Below are positions 25,456 through 35,136 of a DNA stretch of 64,000 bases, piece after piece (the stretch's first letter is position 1; the number at the start of each line of letters is the position of its first letter). The DNA is taken from positions 38,982,392 through 39,046,391 of the forward strand of contig JAFMSR010000017.1 in NCBI GenBank assembly GCA_022818135.1. The letters are read 5' to 3'. The notes beneath the pieces are model-generated. The model searched no databases. It saw only the letters and a list, made by a program, of their open reading frames with translations, and had not been told where the DNA came from. The stretch comes from Saxidomus purpurata (Eukaryota > Mollusca > Bivalvia > Venerida > Veneridae). The position numbers and the translations under genes were made by a program.

Positions 25456-28400
25456 CAACACACACACACACACACAATCATGTACACACACACACATACA
25501 CTACCAACACACACTAGCATACAAAGCAAACACACGAGGACAAAACGAACAATTAAAGGAACACAGTGGGGCACCGCCTTGGAACGGTCCATATTTTTGG
25601 ACGACTATTTTTTCTAAATTTTTCAAAACACACACATCTTAGATGAAAAAAGTTCGAATTAGAAATGACTAGTTTGAATTAAACAATCATAGCTGCATCG
25701 TAAATAACCCAAATTGAATTTAACAATGAAAGACTACATTTTGGTGAAATGCTCCTGAAAAATTTGTGACTTGTATTTTTCGACAGTGTTTTCCTCCAAC
25801 ATTAAGAAGTTAATATACTTAAGACATGTTCCTAAGGCAATATTTTGTATCAAGACAAATTTAACTATTTTATACACAAACTTATTCAAGTGATATGGCC
25901 GTAGGACTTCATAGAGTACAAAATTACTACAGTATTAAAACCTTTTACATTTTTGTTAACATACTAAGCTGTTAAAATTTCAGGCTTGTGATGACAAACT
26001 TCAGCAGTTGAGAGAGTTGTCAGCACTTTTTGTTGGAAAACGACGGACGGGTTATGTAAATGTTGGTAATATTTCCTTGATTACATAATTTCAGTAGAAC
26101 ATTTGCAAGTAGGGGCCATAGGGAGAAAACAGCCAGTACAGTTGCATTATGTATTGTTACAACCTAAACCTGCTCGTTCACATATTCCGGTGAATAAAAA
26201 TTCTATAAAATGATTAAACAAACATAAAATGCGACGTTATACCATATGCTTATATTCGGATTTCATAAACGTTTGTAACGCTTTATAATTTGGTAAGTAT
26301 AATTTAAAAAATATAAAAATACTTGACAGAAATTAATACCGGTACTTTTTCATTTGACAATTCGTTCTAATACGTGTTAATTCCAGAAAGTTTGAAGAAC
26401 TTTAAATTTTCACAAAAAATTGCGAGCGAGCAGCTTTAAACATTTAAAAGTGGATCCCGATAGCGAAGTAGCTAGGGCGTTGGGGGTCCCAGGTTTGAAT
26501 CCCAGCCGGAGCACAAAGAGGGTTCTTGGGCAAAAAACAAAAAAAAATGTATTATTTACTAACCACTTTAATATACATACATGTGTTAAGCTTCATCAGG
26601 CTGTAGAGGGAAAATGTGTCTAAATTATCTATCAAGATTCAAAAGCTGTCCACTTGAATTAAGAGAATATATTTATTTAAATATTTTATTCCACAATATA
26701 TGGAAAATTTAGCAGCTGATTTTATTTTGGTGACCATTCTGAAACATTTAAACTTCACAGATATTCTGAAATTAGTAACATAAGACTGCTAGAGATGTGA
26801 GCAATATAGTGCACATACATCTGTTTTCATTCCATATGACGTTTCGTACGTTTGTATAGCGTCAGAGTCCTGCAGTACTGGACCCTGTCAACAAAAGGTA
26901 GTCGCGTTTTTTTTTCAAAGTGAAAAGGTTCTATATTATCATGTAATCAGCACGATTAAAATATTTAGTCTATTGCTGTTTTTTAGATTAAATTTTGTTT
27001 CAGGTGGATCTTGCATTGCTCAGTGTTGTATTAATGATTTGTGTAACAGGGGTTGTTTCAGTAATGGCTCAGTTACAACATCGACTCTAACTACAAAATC
27101 AACTCAAATACCTGTGGAAAACACTGTTACTTCCACCACCGTGCCACAGTTAGGAACAACAACTACGTCAAATCCATGTTTATCTAATCCTTGCATGGGA
27201 GGAACATGTTCTGTCTATAGAAATACATATCAATGCAACTGTAGAAGTGGGTACTGGGGTCGAAATTGTCAATTAGGTGAGAAAACGATAGACTGGAATC
27301 GATTGTCACATTCTTCGTGTAAATAAGACAATAGGCTGTATTCTGTATGATTTTATCATAGAGCTACGCGATTTATTCTTATACTAGAAACTAGTTTAAA
27401 CAGACGCATTTTTGCCATACCAGTTCATCCTTCAACAAATGTATACAATACAATCAATATTTAATTATATTCAAGGGACATACCCTATAACTGATGTCAA
27501 AATAAATAACCCCAAAACATAAATAATAAAATCTTTGGAAGTTTTATAACTTAACCTAAAGGTTTCAGCTATGCATTCCAGTCATTATCAATAATATCAG
27601 CGGTTTAAAATACACTGCAGTACCGTAAACCATTCAATAATCTTTGTAGAGTTGTTGTACAATTAATGGGTGGATGCGATTTATTACAGAAAGCCTCTAT
27701 ATTGATTAATTGTGGTAAAATGAGGCATTTTTCGCCATAGGTTCTTTGAAATTGTATTTATTTATCATTTTACGTTCATTGAACACAATCTAGAAAATAA
27801 TCTGCTAGATGTAGGGAGTGCCCCTTTAAAGCTGCTCGCTCTCAGATTTTGGTAAAAAAAATAATTTCTTCAAACTGTATGTAAATAACGTATTTTATAA
27901 CATATGTCGATATAAAAAGGCTCCAGTATAAATTCAGGTCACGCACATCTCTAAATTTCGAGAAATACGCTACCAAATTCAAAAGCGTTGTAATTTCAAT
28001 ATAAACATATAGTGTAGCGGTGCCGTGTAACCGACCTTTACAATCGATTTCTGCAAATTCCTACCTAGATTTTTGCTTATTTTTTTATTCTAGACTTTAG
28101 TTTTATATTTATGAATAAGAATGTACATTTTTTTTGAAAAATATTTTTTTCAACGGTAACTGAGAGCGAGCAGCTTTAAGACGAATGTAAAAATAAAGAA
28201 ATGGAAGTAATTTTTCAGTTTACTTAAACGGGCGTGGTGACAAAACTTTTGAACAAGCGGATAAGTTTCAGAAACCGTGTAAAGGGGTAAAAAAATCTGC
28301 TTCCTTTTCTATATATATGTCAGGGTACGTAGTAACGAGGCAACTGTTCTATTAAAACGTTACTTTCAGCGTACAACACTTTCCCGCCATTAACAACATT

Positions 28401-31400
28401 ACAAACGCCGACACCTCCTACTACTACAACAACACGCAGAACTACATCAACTGCAGTCACAACAATAACAACAAAAACAACGAAGCCGAAACCGACCATA
28501 TACACACCAAGTGTTGGAGGTAGCAGCTAGTTACGTATTTTGTCAAGTAAGAGTAAACAACAAAGGCCAGAACATATTAAATTTGAAACTAGTAAAAAAT
28601 ACCAATCTTAATATCAATTTTATTTAATGATTCAGTCTTAATAGCTGAAACCTTTTGTTATGTCCGAGGACCACAATTACAAGTAGCTCTCATTTTACCC
28701 ATAAAGAGGTCTGACCTGCAAAAATGACGTTTATTTGTACCAAAAAGATATAAAACTTTGCTTTTTGAATAAAAAGGACATGTAAGAAATATAGCGCAGT
28801 AATTTTGTCAATGCTATTGCAAAAAAAGAAAGGTTTTCTGACAACAAATGACTTTAAAGGGTCATACCATGTAACTGATTTCAATCTAAATAACCTCCGA
28901 AACATAAACAATAGAATCTTTGGAAGCTTAAAGTGTCAGCTATGCATTCCCAGTCATTATTGATAAAATCAGCTGTTTAAAATATACTGCAGTACCGTAA
29001 ACCATTCAATAATCTATGTAGAGTTGTTGTTGTACAATTAATGGGTGGATGTGATTTATTACAGAGAGCCTCTATATAGATTAATTGTGATTAAATGAGG
29101 CATTTTTCGCCATAGGTTCTTCATTGAAATTGTATTTATTTATCATTTTATATTCACTGAACACATAAACTATGTTTCGAGAATATAATCTGCTAGATGT
29201 AGGGAGTGCCTCTTTTATACAAAAGAAAGACATACTTTTATGTATACATTGTTTGCTTTAGAGTAAATAGAGTATGGACTATTTTACTATATCAGTAAAT
29301 TTAAAACATTCCTGTGACTATAATTATACCCCCCGAAACGAAGTTAAGGGGGTATATAGGAGTCACCCGGTGGTTGGTCGGTCGGTCGGTCCGTTGCATT
29401 TTCCTTGTCCGGAGCATAACTTAAAAAGTACTAGTTGGAATTCGATACAACTTCATACAATGGTCAAGCGCATTGAAAAGAAGTGCAAGGCACAATAACC
29501 ATAACTCCATCTTGACTCATTAAAGAGTTATTGCCCTTTGTTACTTTTCCTTGTCCGGAGCATAACTTGAAAACTACTGGTTAGAATTCAATACAACTTC
29601 ATACAATGGTCAAGCACAATAGGAGGAAGTGTAGTGCACAAGAACCATAAATCTATCTTGACTAATTACAGAGTTATTGTCCCTTGTTACTTTTCCTTGT
29701 CCTGAGCATAACTTGAAATCTACTGGTTGGAATTCAAAACAACTTCCTACAATGGTCCAGCACAATGAGAGAAAGTGCAGTGTAGAAGAACCATAACTCT
29801 GTCTTGACAAATTACAGCATTATTGCCAAGGACAATATCTCTATTTTGGCTTTTTCTGCAAGGTATTCTGTTACTACGAACTTCCTCAGTTTATAAAGCA
29901 GTCTTTCGGGGGTATTAATCACATTTAGTGATAGGTCTAGTTAAGGACGGGCAACTGGGGGCAAAGTATCATTGTTTCATTGTAACTTAATTCTGTTTAG
30001 CTTCCAGTACATGTTGCCCAGATGGATGGCTGCCTTTCAAAGGATCATGCTACAACTTTTTTGAGGAGACTAAACTTGACTGGAATGATGCTATGGTAAA
30101 CTGTTGTTTCCTCTTCTCTAGTCCAGTTGATTTAATCCCATTGTTCTGAGGCAAAGCTTAGCTTAAAATAAACAGTCTCTTAAAATAGGTAAGGTATACA
30201 TGTACATGTATGCTTAAAAGTTTGGCTTGTAGTGCTTCTTTTAACATTACTGCAATTCCATTTTTTCTCACTAATTGAAAGATTGATCACGATGTTTAAT
30301 CGTTAGACAAGTATTGAATGTCTGACAGAAAGTAGGCCCTTTCACTTGGAATACTCTTTCTTCACTGATTTTTGGGATAGTGGATATTTGAAACCATGTT
30401 AGCCAAGGTATCCAATCATTCCTAAAACGTAATTAACACAGACATAAGGAAGTTCAATTTGTCATGCGGGAATGATTTTCAAATCATGTGGCACACATGT
30501 TAAGCACAACTAGATGGGTGTTCAGTAGAACACTTGTGTCGCTCTCTTACGCTTTTTCAGAATAACCAATAATTTGGTGACAAAATCTAAATACAAAAAG
30601 GGGCATAACTCTGTCAAATATGACCTTGACCAACAATATTTGGCGGCATCATGACGCTTTTGTCATAAGCAATACAATTGGAAAGCGATGAAGAAACTAA
30701 GGAATGGCAGTTACAACCAAATTAAGTTTCGTGACAAAACTAAGACAAAAAGGGGCATAACGGAAATAGACCTTGACCTACAAAATTGGCGGCATCACAA
30801 CCCTTGACATAAGCAAACAATTGAAAGTTGATAAAAAATCTAAGAAAGGCAAAGATAGAAAACTAAGATAAAAGGGGCAAACCTGTCAAATATGACCTTG
30901 ACCCAAAATTGGCGCATCACGACCCTTGAAAGCGATGCAATTTGAAAGTAGTTGAAGAAATTAAGAAATGGCAAAGTTATAGCCAACGTTAGTTTTCGTG
31001 ACAAAATCCAAGTACAAAAAAGGGGCATAACTCTGTCAAATATGACCTTGACCAACAATATTTGGCGGCATCATGACGCTTTTGTCATAAGCAATACAAT
31101 TGTAAAGTTCGATGAAGAAATCTTAAGAAATGGCAAAGTTTTAGCCAACGTTAAGTTTGTGTGACGGACGGACGGACCGACGGACAGAGCGATCCCTATG
31201 TATCGCCTTTTCTCCGAAAGGGCGACACAATAAAACGATGTGTCGCGTACACAACCCGTTACCTTATTTTAAAGGTCAAGCTTACACAAAGAGTTTAAAG
31301 GTACATTCGTGTCCGGAATGTAACTTTGTCATGCATTGAATGTTTATAAGATAACTGGCACCTACATCAAAGTCACAAGGAGTTTAACATGGTAGCTCTG

Positions 31401-33513
31401 GCATGCATGGACATATTTTAAAATATGAATTGTTCAGCACATGAAGAATACATATCATGCGCAAGTCCCACATTCTTATTTTGAAGGTCTATGTCACAGT
31501 TTTAAAATGAATCAGAAAAAATGTTCAGCACATAGAGATATAAAGTGATGTGCGCAAGTACCTGGTCCACACATTGAAGGTAAAGGTCACAGCCTGTGGC
31601 ATAACAATTTAATGGCATTTTCACAGGGAACAGCTCTGGTTTACAACTTGTTTAATATGATGTATGCAGCAACATTCAACTCGATACTGTATTATGTAAA
31701 CAGTGTAACAGTATATATCTAAGTATTCGAATTAGCCACTTATAAAATTTGTGGTAGCTAAACTATTTATGTATAATTTACAATAGTAGATAATGATTTA
31801 TGTGTGGCATATGAATGAATGCTTTGCGAAATGCATTGAATAGATTAGTTGCAATATGCAATGCAAATAAGTTGTGTATTTTTGCAGGATTATTGTAGAG
31901 TAAGGAACAGTAAATTGGTTATTATCGAGTCCGAGAGAGAAAATAAATTGATCAAATATTTGGCAAGAAAATTTTTTCCAGCAGGTAAGAATTTTTGTGT
32001 AGAATTGTAGTATAAACTATGTTAAGAGAAAAGTCAATTTTCAATTTTGGTACCCATCCACAGCTGGGTGGACTAACGAACATGTGATGTATGTTAACTT
32101 GTTAAAGGAAAACCCTCAAGGGGCCACCATGGTCCTCTACTTTACCAATAGTAACGGCTACATATTCAACAATTCAACGCATTGTTTATTGTATCATGAC
32201 ATTGACCTGTGAATTGGTTTATCAATAAAACTTAAACCACGTGATGGTAATGGTACATTGCTTTGTAGTTTGTTGCATGTGAATCTGATTAAAACTACTG
32301 TGAAATTAAAATGCTAATAACAAAGGTAAATCTTCTAGCTTTGGAATGGCTAAACGGGCATCAGATTAATCTTTCAGCTTGTTTGTTACTCATCGTACGG
32401 AAACAATATTTTATGATTATATCTATGTGTATTTATAGAATCCATGCAACGTAATACAACGGCTTACTGGATAGGTGCTTCTGATTCGGACATCGAAGGC
32501 ATTTGGAAATGGGCTGACACCGATGAAGAACTAACCTATGTCGAATGGAACACTGACGTGTGCAGTACATATAGGTCCGCACCAATATTTATTTGCGTTT
32601 TTTTTAATAATCTGCATACGGAACATTTGTCAGTTTAAATTTTTATGTGCCTAGTGGTATGTTTCTTATTATTCAACGTTGCAATGCATGAACGGAAAAT
32701 ACCCGTAAAAAGTTATTCTACTGCAAACTCCGCCATAGGTTAGCTACTTATACATGGTTTACGTCAATGCATAGTAAAATGTGCTACTTTTTGCTCGGCT
32801 TGAAAAAGGGTAAAATTATAATTTTACATTAATTCTAAAGCTGCTCGCTCTCAGTTATCGTTCAAAATACATAATTATTTTTTAATGACATACATAAGTA
32901 TGATCAACTTGTAAGTAAATATCTAGGTAGGAATTTGCAAAAATCCATTGAAAATGTTGGTTTTATGGCACCGCTACACTATATGTTCATATTGGAATTT
33001 CAAAAGCGCTTGCAACACTTTATCATTTGGTAGCGTATATTTGAAATATACAGTTAAACTTTACATGAATTTATACTGAAACCTTATTATATGACTTTAT
33101 GTTATAAAATACGTTATTTTCATACAGTTTGAAAAACTTTATTTTGTTTACCAAAATCTGAGAGCGATCAGATTTAAAAGAAAGAAATATTAATTAATTT
33201 AATATCCTTCTATATAACTGTGCTTGGTAAATGCTCTTAATATTTCCAACCTCTACATTAACATAAATAAGGTCATATGTGTTGACTATACTGAACCATT
33301 CTATGTAAAGCCCATATACATGTACTCTTCTTTACACGTGCCATATGAAAATAAAGATTGCGTTAAGAGTGTTGTAACATTCGCAGAAAAATACCAGATG
33401 ATGATCCCTCTAATCATAAAGACTGCGTAGCTCTACTAGGCCCTTATGATTTTTGCTGGGTGGACGTCCCTTGCAACTCACCTTTAGCATATGCCGTTTG
33501 TGAGCAACAGTGA
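16428..33513 (+). CDS. Ly6/uPAR x2 - EGF - C-type lectin mosaic protein, 13 exons
   Basis: Exons: 16428-16476, 17693-17769, 19048-19119, 20324-20519, 21835-21911, 25191-25265, 25984-26065, 27004-27276, 28370-28519, 30001-30095, 31888-31984, 32439-32559 (or -32574), 33387-33513. All have GT/AG ends and matching phases, giving about 496 residues. Order: signal peptide (MRVIILLFVYLPSFST, 1-16); LU domain 1 (17-131; LRCLYCTG, CSECCSGDLC); LU domain 2 (133-227; ICYNCP, CIAQCCINDLC); Thr/Ser-rich linker (228-266); six-Cys EGF domain (268-297; GYWGRNC); Thr-rich mucin-like linker (301-350); C-type lectin domain (355-496; CCPDGWLPF, YWIGASDSD, WKWAD, VPCN, AYAVCE). There is no transmembrane segment or GPI tail, so it is probably secreted. 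The domains are clear; that they form one transcript is inferred from phase and from the single signal peptide. Confidence 0.78.
19140..19490. repeat. 33-bp minisatellite, about 10 copies
   Basis: Unit reads roughly AACACTGGAAGYACAGTTGA plus ACCATCATACAAT. The array starts about 20 bases after the exon-3 donor of the LU/lectin gene. The period of 11 codons keeps frames open on both strands and creates spurious proteins. Confidence 0.9.
19535..19695. repeat. Fold-back hairpin with conserved loop
   Basis: Long imperfect palindrome: the arm with GGACAAGGAAATCC and TTGAGATACGTTCAAAAA pairs with TTTTTTGGACGTATCTCAA and GGATTTCCTTATCCAC. The centre carries ACGAGGCTCTGCCCGAG, which is also found at the centres of the hairpins at 35.0 and 46.6-47.0 kb. 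Confidence 0.7.
21431..21791. mobile_element. MITE (copy 3) next to exon 5
   Basis: Complete copy: TTAAAGCGCCGCTCTCAG end, interior CAAAAGCGTTGCAAACGCTT hairpin, and CTGAGAGCGAGCAGCTTTAA end. It finishes 43 bases before exon 5 of the LU/lectin gene, so it forms most of that intron's 3' sequence. Confidence 0.8.
22370..22450 (-). repeat. tRNA-like SINE head
   Basis: On the minus strand there is an A-box-like GGTGTAGTGGGTAAAGC and a B-box GAGTTCGAATCCCGGC at tRNA spacing, with an extended anticodon region. The 3' acceptor side does not pair well, so I read it as a SINE head or tRNA pseudogene. Confidence 0.5.
22487..23791 (+). mobile_element. 1.3-kb element with ~65-bp terminal inverted repeats
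   Basis: The left end (22487-22552) and right end (23723-23791) are inverse copies containing GTGTCTAGAGAACCGG, CCTAGACAGCGACC and TTAGCGAACCGGAAT. The inner part of each end is itself rich in CCGG palindromes. Between them lies a decayed ORF of SGNH type. It sits in intron 5 of the LU/lectin gene. I do not recognise the transposon family. Confidence 0.7.
22943..23283 (+). pseudogene. SGNH-hydrolase-like ORF remnant
   Basis: One frame (22943-23116) reads QIGKNDIEKF, then CGVQHVVFEAS and RRYKLCRRLN before a TGA at 23114-23116. A neighbouring frame continues with WSHGPELMNNEVIDRRDGVV and ends with TAA near 23281-23283. The G-x-ND block, the 'GVxHVVF' strand and the terminal DGV block resemble the SGNH-fold domains often seen in invertebrate mobile-element ORFs. 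The terminal His partner is not obvious. The gene is frameshifted and not functional as read. Confidence 0.5.
23844..23866. repeat. Poly-T tract
   Basis: A G-rich run near 23800-23838 is followed by an uninterrupted T run. It is low-complexity intronic sequence. Confidence 0.7.
25310..25592 (-). repeat. Dispersed repeat with (CA)n microsatellite
   Basis: Inverted copy of the sequence at about 60744-61022: CAAACAGGGAATGCCAC, AACGCAGCCTCCCCAAAACG, a long CACA run, and GGGGCACCGCCTTGGAACGG. It starts about 45 bases downstream of exon 6 of the LU/lectin gene. The Thr/His and Cys/Val frames across it are microsatellite artefacts. A 110-base piece of the same family interrupts the gene at 58.4 kb. 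Confidence 0.75.
26205..26439. mobile_element. MITE (copy 4, partial)
   Basis: Only the right portion is recognisable, ending TTGCGAGCGAGCAGCTTTAA. It lies in intron 7 of the LU/lectin gene. Confidence 0.5.
26448..26535 (+). repeat. tRNA-like SINE fragment
   Basis: A-box-like TAGCGAAGTAGCTAGGGCG and B-box-like GGTTTGAATCCCAGCC, followed by an AAAAAACAAAAAAAA tail. No mature tRNA structure is visible. Confidence 0.5.
27475..27825 (+). repeat. Dispersed repeat family B (copy 1)
   Basis: About 350 bp, from GACATACCCTATAACTGATG to GATGTAGGGAGTGCCCCTTT. It carries CTGCAGTACCGTAAACCATT and GGCATTTTTCGCCATAGG. The same sequence occurs at 28857-29215 and, inverted and interrupted, at 44126-45012 and 46350-47395. 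It has no coding capacity and directly abuts MITE copy 5. Confidence 0.7.
27826..28179. mobile_element. MITE (copy 5)
   Basis: Complete copy with inverted ends TTAAAGCTGCTCGCTCTCAG and CTGAGAGCGAGCAGCTTTAA. The two ends differ just inside: ATTTTGGTAAAA on one side and TTACCGTTG on the other. Confidence 0.85.
28857..29215 (+). repeat. Dispersed repeat family B (copy 2)
   Basis: Near-identical to 27475-27825 in the same orientation, about 1.4 kb further on, in intron 9 of the LU/lectin gene. Confidence 0.7.
29324..29943 (-). mobile_element. Pearl/Helentron-like element (short copy)
   Basis: Inverted relative to the copy at 3436-5508 and carrying both ends: the TATACCCCC/GGGGGTATA hairpin and GGTCGGTCGGTC run at 29326-29390, about 3.5 core units, then the unique end at 29825-29943. 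It finishes about 57 bases before exon 10 of the LU/lectin gene. Confidence 0.7.
30580..31190 (+). mobile_element. Pearl-like tandem core plus (GGAC)n
   Basis: Four diverged units carry AAAAAGGGGCATAACTCTGT, AAATATGACCTTGACC and TTGGCGGCATCA. They run into a GACGGACGGACGGACCGACG tetranucleotide stretch at 31162-31186. It lies in intron 10 of the LU/lectin gene. Confidence 0.6.
32835..33177. mobile_element. MITE (copy 6)
   Basis: CTAAAGCTGCTCGCTCTCAG left end; right end CTGAGAGCGATCAGATTTAA with two substitutions. It lies in intron 12 of the LU/lectin gene. Confidence 0.75.
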
Positions 33514-34055
33514 GTACAGTTGTAACATAAGAATTTCTGAGCTACTGACTTCTGTATTTTAAAATAGAACATAACATAAAATGTTAATATTTCTTTTGTT
33601 TATCCAGGTCATGTCTTTCAATCAAAATATGAAATCTCGACCACGATACATGAAATGAATTATGGCATAACTTTGATGTTTATATTTGTTGATTTCATTT
33701 CAGTGGCACGGACAGCACGGGAATGCAAATAATTGGGTGATATAACGATCACATCTGCGAATGACTTTGCTTTGGAATAAAATTGACTTATATGTAGTAA
33801 ACCTTCTGTAGAAAATATGCACGGTGTGTTTTCCCCATTCACAAATCTCCATTTTTCTAAATTGTTCTAAAACAGTTAAGTTATTTTCGGACTGAAACTC
33901 GCAAAAGTGAGCCAATCCATAGCGAAATGATGTCACATAAGTTCTTCCATTCAGTGTTTTATGTTTTAACATATAGATAGATATGTATTTTAGATTTTTT
34001 TCGTAAAATTATTTTCTGTAGAACTGTCCATATTACAATTCTAATTATATTAGTA

Positions 34056-34419
34056 TTAAAGCTGCTCGCTCTCAGTTACCGTTGAAAAAAATATTTTTCA
34101 AAAAAAATGACATTCTTATTCATAAATATTAAACTAAAAGCTAGAATACAAAAAAAGCAAAAATCTAGGAAGGACTTTGCAGAAATCGATTGAAAAAGTT
34201 GGTTACACGCCACCGCTACATTAAATGTTAATATTGCAATTTCAAAAGCGTTTGCAACGCTTTTGAATTTGGTAGCGTTTTTTTCGAAATTTAGAGATGT
34301 GCGTGACATGAATTTATACTGGAGCCTTTTTATATCACCATATGTTTTAAAATACGTTATTTACATACAGTTTGAAGAAATTTGTGTTTTCACCAAAATC
34401 TGAGAGCGAGCAGCTTTAA
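34056..34419. mobile_element. MITE (copy 7)
   Basis: Complete copy with TTAAAGCTGCTCGCTCTCAG and CTGAGAGCGAGCAGCTTTAA ends and the internal CAAAAGCGTTTGCAACGC stretch. Confidence 0.85.
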
Positions 34420-34538
34420 GAGGGGAAGTTATTATTGTAATGTGAGTATAATTTCGACGACAGTAATTACTACATCTTTATAAAACCCTTTCTGGGAGCG
34501 AACAGTTGAATTATTGTTGTCAAGTTATACTTTGTAAT

Positions 34539-34730
34539 ACAGTAAACTCCGTTTAAAACGAACTCCTTGGGACCATTTACATGTGTTCCTTATATCCGAA
34601 GTTTGTTATATCCGTATAACATTTTCATACAAAATAAATAAAGTAAACAAATTCGGTCCGATAAAAATTGTTCCTTATATCCGGATGTTCGCTATATCCA
34701 GAGTCGTGATATACGGAGTTTACTGTATTA
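34539..34730. mobile_element. Tigger/mariner-like MITE
   Basis: About 190 bp with inverted ends TACAGTAAACTCCGT and ACGGAGTTTACTGTA flanked by TA. Paired inner blocks (TTCCTTATATCCGAAG and TTCCTTATATCCGGATG) recur. This 'CAGTAAACTCC' type of end is typical of Tc1/mariner-Tigger relatives. It has no transposase. Confidence 0.6.
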
Positions 34731-35026
34731 TAGTTTCAATCATCTAAAAACAGCATACTATGTGCTTTTCTTGCATATCAGATCGGCATTTCCGGTGATT
34801 TTGCCCATGCTGGAAAAACCGGTCTGGCACCCCTCCTATGCCAGACGACTCTCGTGAATTACTTATGACGTAACGTTATAAATATTGTGACGTCAATTTT
34901 CCAAACACAACGTCGGAAAATCGCTTGTTTTTCATTGTAATTCATCATTTTGATAAGTTTGCATTTAGAAATCTACTTTAAAGTGCAAGACGGTATGCAA
35001 GAAAAAGTTTCCATCATAAGACACTT

Positions 35027-35136
35027 GGTTCAGATGGAAATAACCGTCACCTCGGGTAACTGTTTTACGGTAACTCGGCAGAGCCTCGTTCCCGCCAAAA
35101 CAGTTACCCTCGGCGACGGATATTTCGATCTGAACC
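35027..35136. repeat. Fold-back hairpin with conserved loop (inverse copy)
   Basis: The arms from GGTTCAGATGGAAATAACCG to GGTAACTGTTTT pair with the right half ending GATCTGAACC. The centre is the reverse complement of ACGAGGCTCTGCCGAGTTA. Confidence 0.75.

Noticed and set aside
25191..25642. Thr/His-rich and Cys/Val-rich frames
   Set aside because: Mostly the CA microsatellite; only 25191-25265 is real, as exon 6 of the LU/lectin gene.
22370..26535. tRNA genes
   Set aside because: A- and B-box-like sequences are present, but no full cloverleaf; better read as SINE heads.
26860..26897. Candidate 38-nt exon with AG/GT ends
   Set aside because: Including it breaks the phase needed by exon 8, whereas joining exon 7 directly to exon 8 restores the second LU domain.
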